From contig NZ_BSEV01000017.1 of the NCBI RefSeq assembly GCF_027922005.1, positions 62,001-126,000 on the forward strand: 64,000 nucleotides of DNA, read 5' to 3'. Shown here piece by piece: positions 8,755-17,920 of this stretch. Source of the DNA: Streptosporangium carneum (GTDB taxonomy: Bacteria; Actinomycetota; Actinomycetes; Streptosporangiales; Streptosporangiaceae). Numbering within the stretch: the first letter of the stretch is position 1; each line of letters opens with the position of its first letter. Made by a program: the position numbers and the translations under genes. The notes below the pieces were generated by a model that was not told where the DNA came from, searched no databases, and saw only the letters and a list, made by a program, of their open reading frames with translations.

Positions 8755-8782
8755 AGCGCCGAAATCCGGTCCGATCCTCCCC
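8755..8782 (-). repeat. Right terminal inverted repeat of the Tn3-like element
   Basis: It is the reverse complement of 3832-3859 with one mismatch (position 8770). It lies 16 bp from the stop codon of the adjacent ABC permease, so the element ended just outside that gene. Confidence 0.65.
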
Positions 8783-8797
8783 GAGGCCGACCGGCGG

Positions 8798-9562
8798 CTA
8801 TGCGTCACGCATCCGCAGAAGCAGCCCGCCGCCCAGAAGCGCCGCGACGGCCCACGCGGCGAGTACGCCCAGTCCGGCCCACGGACTGAGAGGCAGACCG
8901 GCGAGGTCGGTGGTGACCTGGATGGCGAGCCCGGCGTTCATCGGAGAGACCTGCCACAGAAACCGCCGCCAGCCGTCATCAGCGATCACGAGAATGAGGG
9001 CGGGAAAAAGGTAGAGCAAACCGAGCACGACCCCGACGGCGGTGGCGGAGTCTCGCACAGCGGTGGCGACACCCAGGCTGAACAGGGCGATCAGCGCCAG
9101 GTAGAGAACCGAGCCGACCGCGGCGCGCAGCATGGGACCGCCGCTGAGGACGAGCGTTTCAGCGGGAAATCCGTTGTCGAGCAGGATGCGCCATGTGGCC
9201 AGCACGGAGGCGAACACGGCGACACTCCCAACGATCAGCGTCAAACCGACCAAAATGATCGCCTTGGCGGCCAGGACACCGGTCCGGCACGGCATCGCGG
9301 CCAGAGTGAGACGGATCATCCCGGTGTCATACTCACCGGTGATCGCCAGAACGGCCAAGACCGCGACGACCGCCTGACTCACCTGAACCCCGAAAAGACT
9401 GATCCTGGCAGGATCGTAACCACAGCCCGCTGAGGCACAGGACACCACGGCGGAGGCCACGACGCTGACGGCGACGGTCAGCACCACCACCGCGAACAAC
9501 AGCCAGCCGACGCCGGCCAGAGTACGGAGCTTCGTCCACTCCGCACGCAAGTGCTCACTCAC
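8798..9562 (-). CDS. ABC-2 type transporter permease
   Basis: This 254-residue protein has about six membrane segments and begins SEHLRAEWTKLRTLAG, the usual N-terminus of ABC-2 permeases that work with a separate ATPase. I chose the GTG at 9562 because GGAGGAG precedes it by three bases; no ATG fits. It lies 43 bp after the larger permease and is the last gene of an ATPase-permease-permease operon. It probably forms the channel together with its larger partner. The substrate is unknown. Confidence 0.85.
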   Translation of the reverse strand: MSEHLRAEWTKLRTLAGVGWLLFAVVVLTVAVSVVASAVVSCASAGCGYDPARISLFGVQVSQAVVAVLAVLAITGEYDTGMIRLTLAAMPCRTGVLAAKAIILVGLTLIVGSVAVFASVLATWRILLDNGFPAETLVLSGGPMLRAAVGSVLYLALIALFSLGVATAVRDSATAVGVVLGLLYLFPALILVIADDGWRRFLWQVSPMNAGLAIQVTTDLAGLPLSPWAGLGVLAAWAVAALLGGGLLLRMRDA

Positions 9563-9605
9563 ACACTCCTCCCCCGGCACCGGGAAAGGCTCCCACGGGA
9601 AGGTC

Positions 9606-11171
9606 TCATGCGTCCCTCCGGCGAAGTCGAAGAACGGCCACCCCGAAGGCGAGCACGGTATAGCCGGCCAGCACGACCAGACCGGCCCACGGCGGCAACG
9701 GATAGAACCCGGCGATGGGCGCATAGTGACCGAGCACATGCGCGTACTGCGGGATGCTCTGCTGCGCGGCGAAGCCGGCCGCCGGAGTGAGGCGCAGCAG
9801 CCACTGCGCTGCGCCGTCAGGCAGAACCGAGGTCGTCGCGAGAACATGCGGAACCACGATCACCGCGACAGCGGCGACCACCGCCGCGACACTGCGCCGC
9901 AGCAGCGCGCCAAGGGCCAGGGAAAGCACAGCGGCCAACGCGAACAGCGCCGCCATGCCCACCACGATGCGCACCTGGGTGAGCGGGGACACCGGAAGAA
10001 CGGCGTTGCCGTTGCCGCGCAGGATCCACCCGCCGACCGTGAAAGCGACCGCGACGGCAGGCAGGGCGACCGCGAAGGTGACCAGACCGAGCACCAGCGC
10101 CTTGGCCGCCAGCATCCGGCCACGGCACGGACCGGCCAGCAAGGTGACGCGGATCAGGCCATGCCGGTACTCGGCGGTGACGAACATGACCGCCACCACG
10201 ATCACCAGGATCAGGCCGACCAACGCGCCACCGAGGGGACGTTCGGAGGTGGGACCCTCGACGGCCGGCGCGATGTCGCCGACGCCGGTGACGGAGAAAG
10301 CACCGCCGGACCGGCCGGCGCGACCCGGATGGTGCGCCGACCCGTCAGGCGCGACGGTGACACCGACGTCGTCGTCACGCCACACACCGGACACATCGCC
10401 CCGAAGCTCAACCCGATCGAACTCACCGGTGACCTCGGTGAAGCGCGCCGCCGCGACGGACCCGCCGAGATCTCCCTGTGTGACCGTAAGATCGCCGGGA
10501 GAAGTCGCGAACATACCGATCTGGACGGTCCGCGGTAGTCCGGTCAGCGTCACGGTGCCGACCTGGACCCACCTGACGCCGTCGACGGACTCGTCCCCGG
10601 TAAGGGTGTCACCGACGCGAGTCAGCCGGAGCCACCGCGGCGACCGCCGGGAAACCCCGCCCGGCCGACCGGCCACATCATGAGTGAAGTTGTGCTGCAT
10701 CCGCACCCCGTGCTCACCGGTCATCATCACCGCCGCGTAGACAGAACCCTGCCTGACACTCTCCTTGATCATGACTCCGGCCTTCGCCCACGGCACGACC
10801 CCGGACACCACGTTGCGCTGCCCCGGGGTGACATCGGGCTTACGGATCTGGCCCGTCATGGAGACGAGGCGGACGGTGATGCCGCCGTCCCCGACCAACG
10901 ACCGACGCACGAAAAAGAACTTGTCGTCCACCGCTTCGCCACCCGGACCGACCAGAGGCGAAGGACAGACAACCTCAACCGAACCAGAGCCGCACGAGGC
11001 GTGGTCACCGGACGCGGACAACAGCCCGAGCAGCACGATGACCGACGCCGCCGCGGCCATGGTGACCACCCAACCGCGCACCGTCCTGAACTTGACCCAC
11101 TCAGCGCGCAACAACCACCCGAACCCCCCACGCTCGACCCGCGGTTCCGAACAGCGCGAAAGGACGCTCAC
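9606..11171 (-). CDS. ABC-2 permease with large lectin-like extracytoplasmic insertion
   Basis: At 521 residues this permease is about twice its partner's length. The cytosolic N-terminus (LLRAEWVKFRTVRGW) and TM1 (about residues 35-55) are followed by some 240 exported residues before the remaining five membrane segments. The insertion has the pattern of DUF1349 / concanavalin-A-like domains: PWAKAGVMIKESVRQGSVYA, then RLTRVGDTLTGDESVDGVRW and VQIGMFATSP. It may bind a sugar, envelope component or peptide outside the membrane. The GTG start overlaps the ATPase stop (GTGA). Confidence 0.8.
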   Translation of the reverse strand: MSVLSRCSEPRVERGGFGWLLRAEWVKFRTVRGWVVTMAAAASVIVLLGLLSASGDHASCGSGSVEVVCPSPLVGPGGEAVDDKFFFVRRSLVGDGGITVRLVSMTGQIRKPDVTPGQRNVVSGVVPWAKAGVMIKESVRQGSVYAAVMMTGEHGVRMQHNFTHDVAGRPGGVSRRSPRWLRLTRVGDTLTGDESVDGVRWVQVGTVTLTGLPRTVQIGMFATSPGDLTVTQGDLGGSVAAARFTEVTGEFDRVELRGDVSGVWRDDDVGVTVAPDGSAHHPGRAGRSGGAFSVTGVGDIAPAVEGPTSERPLGGALVGLILVIVVAVMFVTAEYRHGLIRVTLLAGPCRGRMLAAKALVLGLVTFAVALPAVAVAFTVGGWILRGNGNAVLPVSPLTQVRIVVGMAALFALAAVLSLALGALLRRSVAAVVAAVAVIVVPHVLATTSVLPDGAAQWLLRLTPAAGFAAQQSIPQYAHVLGHYAPIAGFYPLPPWAGLVVLAGYTVLAFGVAVLRLRRRDA

Positions 11172-12085
11172 CCCGCCGCTCCCCGATACTCGACCACATC
11201 GGCGGTCAGATCCATGTAGGCCTGCTCCAACGTCACCCGATGCGCCGCCACCTCGGAGAAAGGCAGCCCACCGGCGTTGAGCACCGCCACGACGCGCTCG
11301 GACGGCAACCCAGAGACGACGACCGTGTCACGATCGGTCACCACCATCGTCGCGCCGGCACGACCCAGCACCGACACCGCCTCCGAGCACGCCGCCGTCC
11401 GCACCACGACCCGGCCGCGGGAGGCGGTCGCGATCAAGTCCGCCACACCGGCGTCAGCGATGACACGCCCCCTGCCCACCACCACGAGACGGTCGGCGGT
11501 GCCCTCCAACTCACTCATCAGATGACTGGACACCAACACGGCCCGCCCCTCACCCGCCAGCGACCGCAGGAAACCGCGCATCCACACGACACCCTCGGGA
11601 TCCAAGCCGTTGACCGGCTCGTCCAACATGAGCACCGGCGGATCCCCGAGCAACGCGACCGCGATACCAAGCCGCTGCCGCATGCCCAGCGAGAAACCAC
11701 CCACCCTGCGCCGAGACACGGACCCCATCCCGACCTGCCGCAGCACCTCGTCGACCCGCCCACCGCCCAAGCCCTGAGAGCGAGCCAGCCACAACAGGTG
11801 ATTCCGCGCAGTACGGCCCGGCTGAAACGCACCGGCGTCAAGCAACGCACCGACGTGAGTAAGAGGATTACGCAGACTGGTGTACGGCTGCCCGCCGATC
11901 AACGCGTGACCCTCGTCAGCCCCGTCCAACCCGAGGATCACCCGCATCGTGGTGGACTTGCCCGCACCGTTGGGCCCGACGAACCCGGTGACCTGACCGG
12001 GCGGCACAGTGAACGACATACCGTCCAGCGCCAAAGTCCGACCGAACCGTTTACGCAACCCGGCGACTTCAATGATTGCCTGCAT
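11168..12085 (-). CDS. ABC transporter ATPase
   Basis: The 305-residue protein has Walker A GPNGAGKST at residues 37-45, a signature region FSLGMRQRLGIA in place of classical LSGGQ, and Walker B VLMLDEPVNGLDP. This form is usual for ATPases of ABC-2 exporters such as bacitracin or lantibiotic self-protection systems. It is first in the operon with two permeases and divergent from a two-component system 87 bp away. Envelope-stress or antibiotic-sensing control is plausible. Confidence 0.88.
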   Translation of the reverse strand: MQAIIEVAGLRKRFGRTLALDGMSFTVPPGQVTGFVGPNGAGKSTTMRVILGLDGADEGHALIGGQPYTSLRNPLTHVGALLDAGAFQPGRTARNHLLWLARSQGLGGGRVDEVLRQVGMGSVSRRRVGGFSLGMRQRLGIAVALLGDPPVLMLDEPVNGLDPEGVVWMRGFLRSLAGEGRAVLVSSHLMSELEGTADRLVVVGRGRVIADAGVADLIATASRGRVVVRTAACSEAVSVLGRAGATMVVTDRDTVVVSGLPSERVVAVLNAGGLPFSEVAAHRVTLEQAYMDLTADVVEYRGAAG

Positions 12086-12172
12086 GCGACCAGTTGTACG
12101 AACCCAGCCCTAACACGGGCCGAACAGAGACCGTCACACCGCTGTTAGGTCCGGCACGGCATCCTGGAACGC

Positions 12173-13372
12173 ATGCGAAAGCGGCGACGACCAGCACACA
12201 CCGTACGAATGCGCTTCACCCTCCTCTACGGCGCCATGTTCCTGCTGTCCGGCATCGGACTGCTGGCCATCACCAACCTCGTCGGACTCGGAGGAACACG
12301 GACCAGTCAGTCCGCACCTCCCGGCACCCCGCCAACGGAACCGACCACGCTCACCGCCGCCACCGATCGCATCGCCTGGCTCCAAACCCAACTGTCGGAC
12401 ACCCACACGGCCCAGTCCCGCCAACTCCTGATCGGCTCAGCGGTGGCACTGATGATCATGAGCGTGGTGTCGGTCGTCCTGGGCCGGATCATCGCCGGCC
12501 GGGTACTACGCCCGCTACGGACGATCACCGCGGCCACCCGCCGGATCTCCGCCGACAACCTGCACGAACGACTGGCCGCCCAAGGCCCCGCCGACGAGGT
12601 CAAAAACCTCGCCGACACCATCGACGAACTGCTGGAACGACTGGAGAACTCATTCGACGCCCAACGCCGCTTCGTCGCCAACGCCTCCCACGAGCTCCGC
12701 ACCCCACTGGCCACCATGCGCGCGTCCCTGGACGTCGCCCTGGCCAAACCGGAACCCATACCGGCGCAGACCGCCGCGCTGGCCGACCGGCTCCGCACCG
12801 AACTCGACCAGATCGACCGGCTACTCGAAGGCTTCCTCACCCTCGCCCGCACCCAGCACGGCGCCCTGACCGACCGCACGACACTCTCACTCCGCCAACT
12901 GGCGAACACCGCCCTGCACTCCCGAGCCACCGACATCACCGCTCACCACCTCACCGTCGACCTCTCCGCCGACCCGGCAGGCACCACCGACGACAGCGCG
13001 TGGACACAAGGAAACAGGACACTCCTCACCCGCATGATCGACAACGTCATCGACAACGCCATCACCCACAACCACCACGGCGGCTGGATCCGCCTCGCCA
13101 CCACCACCGACGCCACAACGGCCCAGCTCGTCATCGAGACCGGCGGACGCATCCTCGACCAAGAACAAGTCACCCCCCTGGCCCAGCCCTTCCAACGACT
13201 CAGCGCCGACCGCACCCACTCCGACAACGGCTCCGGACTCGGCCTCTCGATCGTCGCAGCCATCGCCGCCGCACACGGCGGCACCCTCGACCTACACGCC
13301 CGAACAGAAGGCGGCCTCCGCGTCGCCGTCTCCCTACCGGCGGCAGCCGTGCCGACGGAGACCGCGGCATGA
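12173..13372 (+). CDS. Sensor histidine kinase
   Basis: The 399-residue kinase has TM1 (about 17-38), a short 45-residue extracytoplasmic loop, TM2 (about 85-106), HAMP, and HisKA with SHELRTP, His173 being the phosphorylation site. The ATPase domain has the N-box MIDNVIDNAITHN and G2 box NGSGLGLSIV. The G1 box reads IETGGRILD, so the usual Asp is replaced by Glu or lost; many actinobacterial kinases have a similar relaxed NTGP form. The small sensor loop suggests membrane or partner sensing, perhaps of the divergent ABC exporter. Its stop overlaps the regulator start. Confidence 0.88.
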   Translation: MRKRRRPAHTVRMRFTLLYGAMFLLSGIGLLAITNLVGLGGTRTSQSAPPGTPPTEPTTLTAATDRIAWLQTQLSDTHTAQSRQLLIGSAVALMIMSVVSVVLGRIIAGRVLRPLRTITAATRRISADNLHERLAAQGPADEVKNLADTIDELLERLENSFDAQRRFVANASHELRTPLATMRASLDVALAKPEPIPAQTAALADRLRTELDQIDRLLEGFLTLARTQHGALTDRTTLSLRQLANTALHSRATDITAHHLTVDLSADPAGTTDDSAWTQGNRTLLTRMIDNVIDNAITHNHHGGWIRLATTTDATTAQLVIETGGRILDQEQVTPLAQPFQRLSADRTHSDNGSGLGLSIVAAIAAAHGGTLDLHARTEGGLRVAVSLPAAAVPTETAA

Positions 13373-14085
13373 GAGTGCTCGTGGTCGAAGACGCACGCTC
13401 CCTCGCCGACGTACTCGTCGAAGGCCTGAGCGATCAAGGCATGGCCGTGGACGTGGCCTACGACGGCCTGGAGGCCGCCGCCAAACTCGGCCTCAACACC
13501 TACGACGTGGTGCTCCTCGACCGCGACCTGCCCGGCATCCACGGCGACACCCTCTGCCAGATGATCACCGAACACGACGACCGCGTCATGGTCCTCATGC
13601 TGACCGCCGCCGGCTCACCCGTCGACCGAGTCACCGGCCTGACCCTGGGAGCCGACGACTACCTGGCCAAGCCCTTCCACTTCCCCGAGCTGATACTGCG
13701 CATCCGCGCCCTGGCCCGCCGCCAGCCGACCGCCCGGCCCCGCAGACTGCGCGCGGCCGGCGTCGAGCTCGACCCGCTACGCCGTACCGCCACCCGCGAC
13801 GGCCGCCACCTGGACCTGTCAGTCAAGGAGTTCGCCCTGCTCGAAGCCCTCCTACGCGCCACCCCAGCCTTCCTCAGCGCCGAGGACCTGCTCGAACAAG
13901 TGTGGGACGAACACGCCAACCCCCTGACCAACACCGTCACGGTCACCATCGGCCGCCTGCGCCGCAAACTCGGCGATCCCCCGGTCATCACCACGACACC
14001 CGGCGTGGGATACCGGATCACGACCCACGATCTCCGCGGAGACCCGTCGCCTGCCCCCCGGCCGGCGCGGGAGAATCCGCGATGA
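13369..14085 (+). CDS. OmpR-family response regulator
   Basis: The 238-residue protein has a receiver domain with phosphoacceptor Asp51 (VVLLDRDLPG) and Lys101 (YLAKPF), followed by a winged-helix DNA-binding domain (about 130-225) with TVTVTIGRLRRKLGD and GVGYRI. It starts at the ATG overlapping the kinase stop (ATGA), so the two are coupled. It probably controls the divergent ABC operon. Confidence 0.9.
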   Translation: MRVLVVEDARSLADVLVEGLSDQGMAVDVAYDGLEAAAKLGLNTYDVVLLDRDLPGIHGDTLCQMITEHDDRVMVLMLTAAGSPVDRVTGLTLGADDYLAKPFHFPELILRIRALARRQPTARPRRLRAAGVELDPLRRTATRDGRHLDLSVKEFALLEALLRATPAFLSAEDLLEQVWDEHANPLTNTVTVTIGRLRRKLGDPPVITTTPGVGYRITTHDLRGDPSPAPRPARENPR

Positions 14086-14478
14086 GGCATCGACGACAGA
14101 CTGCGACCAAGGGAACCTCCGCAGGCCGCGCACGGGTCGACAACCTTTGAACCGCGCAAGCCCTGGGCGCTTGGCGCCGGATGTTGGGTCTTTAGTCCAT
14201 ATTAAATGATCTTGAAACCCGCCGAGGCCCTTTACAATGTAGATCAATAACCGCCGTTCAAGCGGGGTGCTCGGCCTCACCCCGAGGGGATGTCACACCG
14301 AACGGCGTCGGAGCGCCGCCCACCCCGCCTCCCGGTTCGGAGCGCTCCCCCGAACCACGACACCTCGCGCCGCGCCCGGGTGGTCGGAGCCTGCTTCTCG
14401 AGCGTGCCCATGGCCGCGGTCAGGACCGGCGGGCGAGGGCGTCGGATGAGGCGCGGGTGCAGCAGGCCGGACCGGCGG
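14086..14478. other. Intergenic region with AT-rich patch
   Basis: No gene is seen between the convergent response regulator and P450 genes. Bases 14187-14250 are markedly AT-rich for this genome (TTAGTCCATATTAAATGATC and neighbours). This patch could hold a promoter or be a scar of inserted DNA; I see no associated start. Confidence 0.4.
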
Positions 14479-15687
14479 TCACGCGTCCCAGGTGACCGGC
14501 AGGCTCTTCACCCCGTAGATGTCCGCGGTCTCCAGACGCAGAGCGACCCCTTCGGCCGGTACGGCCAGGCGCAGCGTGGGGAAGCGGTTGACCAGCGCGG
14601 GAAAGGCGACCCGCATCTCGACGCGGGCCAGCTGCTGGCCCAGGCACTGGTGGATGCCGTGGCCGAAGGCCAGGTGCCCGCCGTCCCGCCTGCGCAGGTC
14701 GAGCAAGTGGGGGTCGCTGAAGCGCTCGGGGTCGCGGTTGGCGGTGTTGTAGGACAGGATGACCGTCGTGCCGGCCTCGACGGTGTGGCCGCCCAGCTCG
14801 ACGTCCTCCAGTGCGACCCTGTGGAACTGCTTGGCGACGCTCAGATAGCGCAGCAGCTCTTCGACGGCCTGGTCGGTGAGCGCGGGGTCGGCGCGCAGCG
14901 CGGCCAGTTGCGCGGGGTTGCGCAGCAGCGCGAAGGTGCCCAGCGCCAGCATGTTGGCGGTGGTGTCGAACCCGGCCGCCAGCAGGATCAGGGCCATCCC
15001 CTGCAACTCCTCGTCGGTCAGGTCGCTGTCGGTCAGATCGCTGAGCACGTCGTCGGTGGGGTTGGCGCGTTTGGCGGCCACCAGTTCGGCGAGGTAGTGC
15101 TGGACCGCGGTGTAGGCCGCGATCTGCTCCTCGTCGCTCGCCTCCCCGCTGAGCAAGGAGTCGATCTGCTCCTGGAAGGAGCCCCGCTCCTCGTACGGCA
15201 CGCCCAGCAGCTCGCAGATGACGACGGCGGGGATGGGCTTGGCGAAGGCGGTCACCAGGTCGGTCGGCGGACCGGCCTTCTCCATGGCGTCCAGGTGCTC
15301 GGCGGTGATCTGCTCGACGCGCTCGGTGAGCTGTCGCATCCGCCGGACGGTGAACTTTCCCACCAGCGGTTTGCGGTAGCGGCTGTGCTGCGGCTCGTCC
15401 ATGAGAAGGAACTCGCCGGGCGACGCCGGGGGGACCTCGATGTCGCCGTAGTCGATCAGCGGGTGGTGGCGCATGAGCTCCTTGCGGGAGCTGAACCGCG
15501 AGTCGGCCAGGACCGACCGGACCAGGTCGTAGCCGGTGATCAGCCGGCCCTGGTGTCCGTCGGGGAAGGTGAAGCGACTGATCGGGCCGTGTTCACGGGC
15601 GTCGATCAGCTCCGCCGGCGGATCGAAGGGGCAGCCGGGCTGACGCGCGGCCGGCATCGTCGTGACGGTGTGGAGGGATTCGGTCAT
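14479..15687 (-). CDS. Cytochrome P450, CYP105-like
   Basis: The 402-residue heme monooxygenase shows the I-helix AGFDTTANM, the K-helix ExxR in EELLRYL and the heme loop FGHGIHQCLGQQ with Cys348 as thiolate ligand. The N-terminus CPFDPPAELIDAREHGPISR resembles CYP105/107-type soluble actinomycete enzymes. The ATG at 15687 is preceded by AAGGAAAGG. There is no adjacent ferredoxin gene, so electrons must come from elsewhere. Likely roles are drug or natural-product hydroxylation; the substrate is unknown. Confidence 0.88.
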   Translation of the reverse strand: MTESLHTVTTMPAARQPGCPFDPPAELIDAREHGPISRFTFPDGHQGRLITGYDLVRSVLADSRFSSRKELMRHHPLIDYGDIEVPPASPGEFLLMDEPQHSRYRKPLVGKFTVRRMRQLTERVEQITAEHLDAMEKAGPPTDLVTAFAKPIPAVVICELLGVPYEERGSFQEQIDSLLSGEASDEEQIAAYTAVQHYLAELVAAKRANPTDDVLSDLTDSDLTDEELQGMALILLAAGFDTTANMLALGTFALLRNPAQLAALRADPALTDQAVEELLRYLSVAKQFHRVALEDVELGGHTVEAGTTVILSYNTANRDPERFSDPHLLDLRRRDGGHLAFGHGIHQCLGQQLARVEMRVAFPALVNRFPTLRLAVPAEGVALRLETADIYGVKSLPVTWDA

Positions 15688-15927
15688 GACCTTTCCTTGT
15701 CTCGCGATAGTACGTTTTTTGCGGGGCTTGAAAGCCGCGCCGCATCGGAGAATGACTGCCTGCCTGCCCGAAGGGCGTTTCCCGGTATCCAGTGGAAATT
15801 GTCGCCATGACGCCGGGCTCACATGAGGTGTGCGTCGAAATGAACGGCGGCGAGGTCGATGTCGGCGGCATGCGATCCGCCTCTCCCCCACGCTGATCTG
15901 AAACCGGGCAGACTCGATCGATACGGT

Positions 15928-16689
15928 CTAGGAGATCTTGCGGCGGTAGGTGTTCATGGCGAAGACGTAGGCGACGACGAGGAGGCCGACACACCAGGCG
16001 AGGGCGATCCAGATGTCGGCGCCGACCGGCTGCTGGGTGAACAGGTCGCGGAGGGCGTTGACGATGGACGTCACCGGCTGATGCTCGGCGAAGACGCGCA
16101 GCGGGCCGGGCATGGTGGCGGTGGGCACGAAGGCCGAGCTGAGGAACGGCAGGAAGATGAGCGGGTAGGAGAACGCGCTCGCGCCTTCCACGGACTTCGC
16201 GGACAGACCGGGGATGACGGCGAGCCACGTCAGCGCCAGGGTGAACAGGATCAGGATGCCGGCGACCGCGAGCCACGAAAGCACTCCCGCCCCCGAGCGG
16301 AAGCCCATGAGCAGGGCGACGAGCACGACGACCGCGAGCGAGATCAGATTGGCGACCAGCGAGGTCAGCACGTGCGCCCACAACACCGACGACCGTGCGG
16401 TCGGCATGGACTGGAATCGCTCGAAGATGCCGCTCTTCATATCCGTGAACAGCCGGAATGCGGTGTAGGCGATGCCCGAGGCGACCGTGATGAGCAGGAT
16501 GCCGGGCAGCAGGTAGTTCACATACGAATCCACCCCCGTGTTGATCGCGCCGCCGAACACGTAGACGAACATCAGCATCATGGCGATCGGCATGACCGCG
16601 GTCGTGATGATGGTGTCCGGGCTGCGGCTGATGTGGCGCAGGGATCGGCCCAGCAGAACGGCGGTGTCGCCGAAGAAGTGCTTGGTCAT
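15928..16689 (-). CDS. DrrB-like ABC-2 permease
   Basis: This is a 253-residue permease with six membrane segments. SLRHISRSPDTIITTAVMPI and ERFQSMPTARSSVLWAHV are typical of the daunorubicin-resistance DrrB family. Its start overlaps the stop of the DrrA-like ATPase (ATGA). It is the last gene of a four-gene minus-strand operon. It most likely exports a lipophilic compound, possibly a product of the neighbouring P450. Confidence 0.87.
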   Translation of the reverse strand: MTKHFFGDTAVLLGRSLRHISRSPDTIITTAVMPIAMMLMFVYVFGGAINTGVDSYVNYLLPGILLITVASGIAYTAFRLFTDMKSGIFERFQSMPTARSSVLWAHVLTSLVANLISLAVVVLVALLMGFRSGAGVLSWLAVAGILILFTLALTWLAVIPGLSAKSVEGASAFSYPLIFLPFLSSAFVPTATMPGPLRVFAEHQPVTSIVNALRDLFTQQPVGADIWIALAWCVGLLVVAYVFAMNTYRRKIS

Positions 16690-17507
16690 CGTTGTTCCTT
16701 ACTCGTCCGTGCCGACGTCGCGGCCATGGCCGGCGTCGCCTTCTTGCCGTCGGCGCCGACGAGCGCGAGGAAGACGTCCTCCAGGGTCGGCTGTTTTTCG
16801 ACGTATTCGACCTTGGCGGGCGGGAGCAGCTGCTTGAGCTCGGTGAGGGTGCCGTTCACGATGATCCGGCCCTCGTGCAGGATCGCGATCCGGTCGGCGA
16901 GTTGTTCGGCCTCGTCCAGATACTGGGTCGTGAGCAGCACCGTCGTACCCTGGGCGGCGAGTTCTCTGACGGCCTGCCACACCTCGATGCGCGCCTGGGG
17001 GTCGAGCCCGGTCGTCGGCTCGTCGAGGAAGATGACCGACGGGTTCCCGACCAGGCTCATCGCGATGTCGAGGCGGCGGCGCATGCCCCCCGAGTACGTC
17101 GACACCTTCCGCGCTGCCGCGTCGGTCAGCGAGAAACGCTCGAGCAGGTCATCGGCGATCATGCCGGGATTCTTGAGGTGTCGCAGCCGGGCGACCAGCA
17201 CGAGGTTCTCCCGCCCGCTGAGGATCTCGTCGACGGCGGCGAACTGCCCGGTGAGGCTGATGGACTCCCGCACGTCCACGGCCTGCGTGGCGACGTCGAA
17301 GCCGTTGATGCGGGCAGTGCCCGCATCTGCTTTGAGCAGCGTGGACAGGATCTTCACGGCCGTGGTCTTGCCCGCCCCGTTCGAGCCGAGCAGGGCGAAG
17401 ATGCTGCCCCGCGCCACGGTGAAGTCCACGCCGCGCAGTACCCGCAGTTCCCTGTACGACTTCTCCAGGCCCCGCACATGGATCGCCGGAGCTTGCTGTG
17501 CCGTCAT
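16686..17507 (-). CDS. DrrA-like ABC transporter ATPase
   Basis: The 273-residue ATPase has Walker A GSNGAGKTT at residues 41-49, signature YSGGMRRRLDIA and Walker B VIFLDEPTTGLDP. A C-terminal extension after residue 215 with VEYVEKQPTLEDVFLALVG matches the DrrA regulatory tail. I chose the ATG at 17507, which overlaps the DUF1048 stop by one base; the open frame upstream is the other strand reading of DUF1048. It works with the DrrB-like permease. Confidence 0.9.
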   Translation of the reverse strand: MTAQQAPAIHVRGLEKSYRELRVLRGVDFTVARGSIFALLGSNGAGKTTAVKILSTLLKADAGTARINGFDVATQAVDVRESISLTGQFAAVDEILSGRENLVLVARLRHLKNPGMIADDLLERFSLTDAAARKVSTYSGGMRRRLDIAMSLVGNPSVIFLDEPTTGLDPQARIEVWQAVRELAAQGTTVLLTTQYLDEAEQLADRIAILHEGRIIVNGTLTELKQLLPPAKVEYVEKQPTLEDVFLALVGADGKKATPAMAATSARTSKEQR

Positions 17508-17920
17508 CAGACCGTCCTGTCCTGTCTTCCGGTGTCTTCGCCGGCGGCGCGCTCGATGGCGCTGGTGAAGCGGTTCCGCTCCCGGGCTCTGTACTGCCCG
17601 ACCGGGTAGTTGGCCATGAACGCCTCGACGAACTCCACGGGGTCTTCCCCGAAGATGTCGCGGATCGGGGTGCCGTCCGCCGCGCTCTGTTCGAACAGAT
17701 CGGCCAGGTCCTCGTACATCGACATCGCGCCGGCGCCGTCCGCAGGTCCGAAGTGCATCAGGTAACGCTCCAGCGCTTCGACCGCCGTGCGATAGTTCTC
17801 GGGAAGCCGCTTGATGCGCGCCTTGTACTGCCGGTAGCGCCGCTTCTCCTCGAGCGACCCGGTGACCACCTCCAGGTACTGCAGGTAGCGACTCTTCGGC
17901 TCGTTCGACCCTGGGGTCAT
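17507..17920 (-). CDS. DUF1048 family protein
   Basis: The 137-residue soluble helical protein has the DUF1048 pattern, including YLEVVTGSLEEKRRYRQYKARI and LPENYRTAVEALERYL. Genes of this family commonly sit between a PadR regulator and an ABC exporter, as here, with ATGA overlap to PadR and one-base overlap to the ATPase. The biochemical function is not known to me. Confidence 0.8.
   Translation of the reverse strand: MTPGSNEPKSRYLQYLEVVTGSLEEKRRYRQYKARIKRLPENYRTAVEALERYLMHFGPADGAGAMSMYEDLADLFEQSAADGTPIRDIFGEDPVEFVEAFMANYPVGQYRARERNRFTSAIERAAGEDTGRQDRTV

Larger units (their letters stand above)
3832..8782. mobile_element. Decayed Tn3-family transposon carrying tetR/DUF998 and a PhyH dioxygenase
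   Basis: A 28-bp sequence beginning GGGG at 3832-3859 recurs in inverse orientation at 8755-8782 with one mismatch. GGGG-starting inverted repeats are typical of Tn3-family ends. Inside are a transposase N-terminal piece, a transposase C-terminal piece on the opposite strand, and a serine-resolvase piece, all three broken. No flanking 5-bp target duplication is visible. Intact cargo is the tetR/DUF998 pair and a PhyH gene. The element cannot move by itself now. That the whole stretch entered as one unit is inference. Confidence 0.6.
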
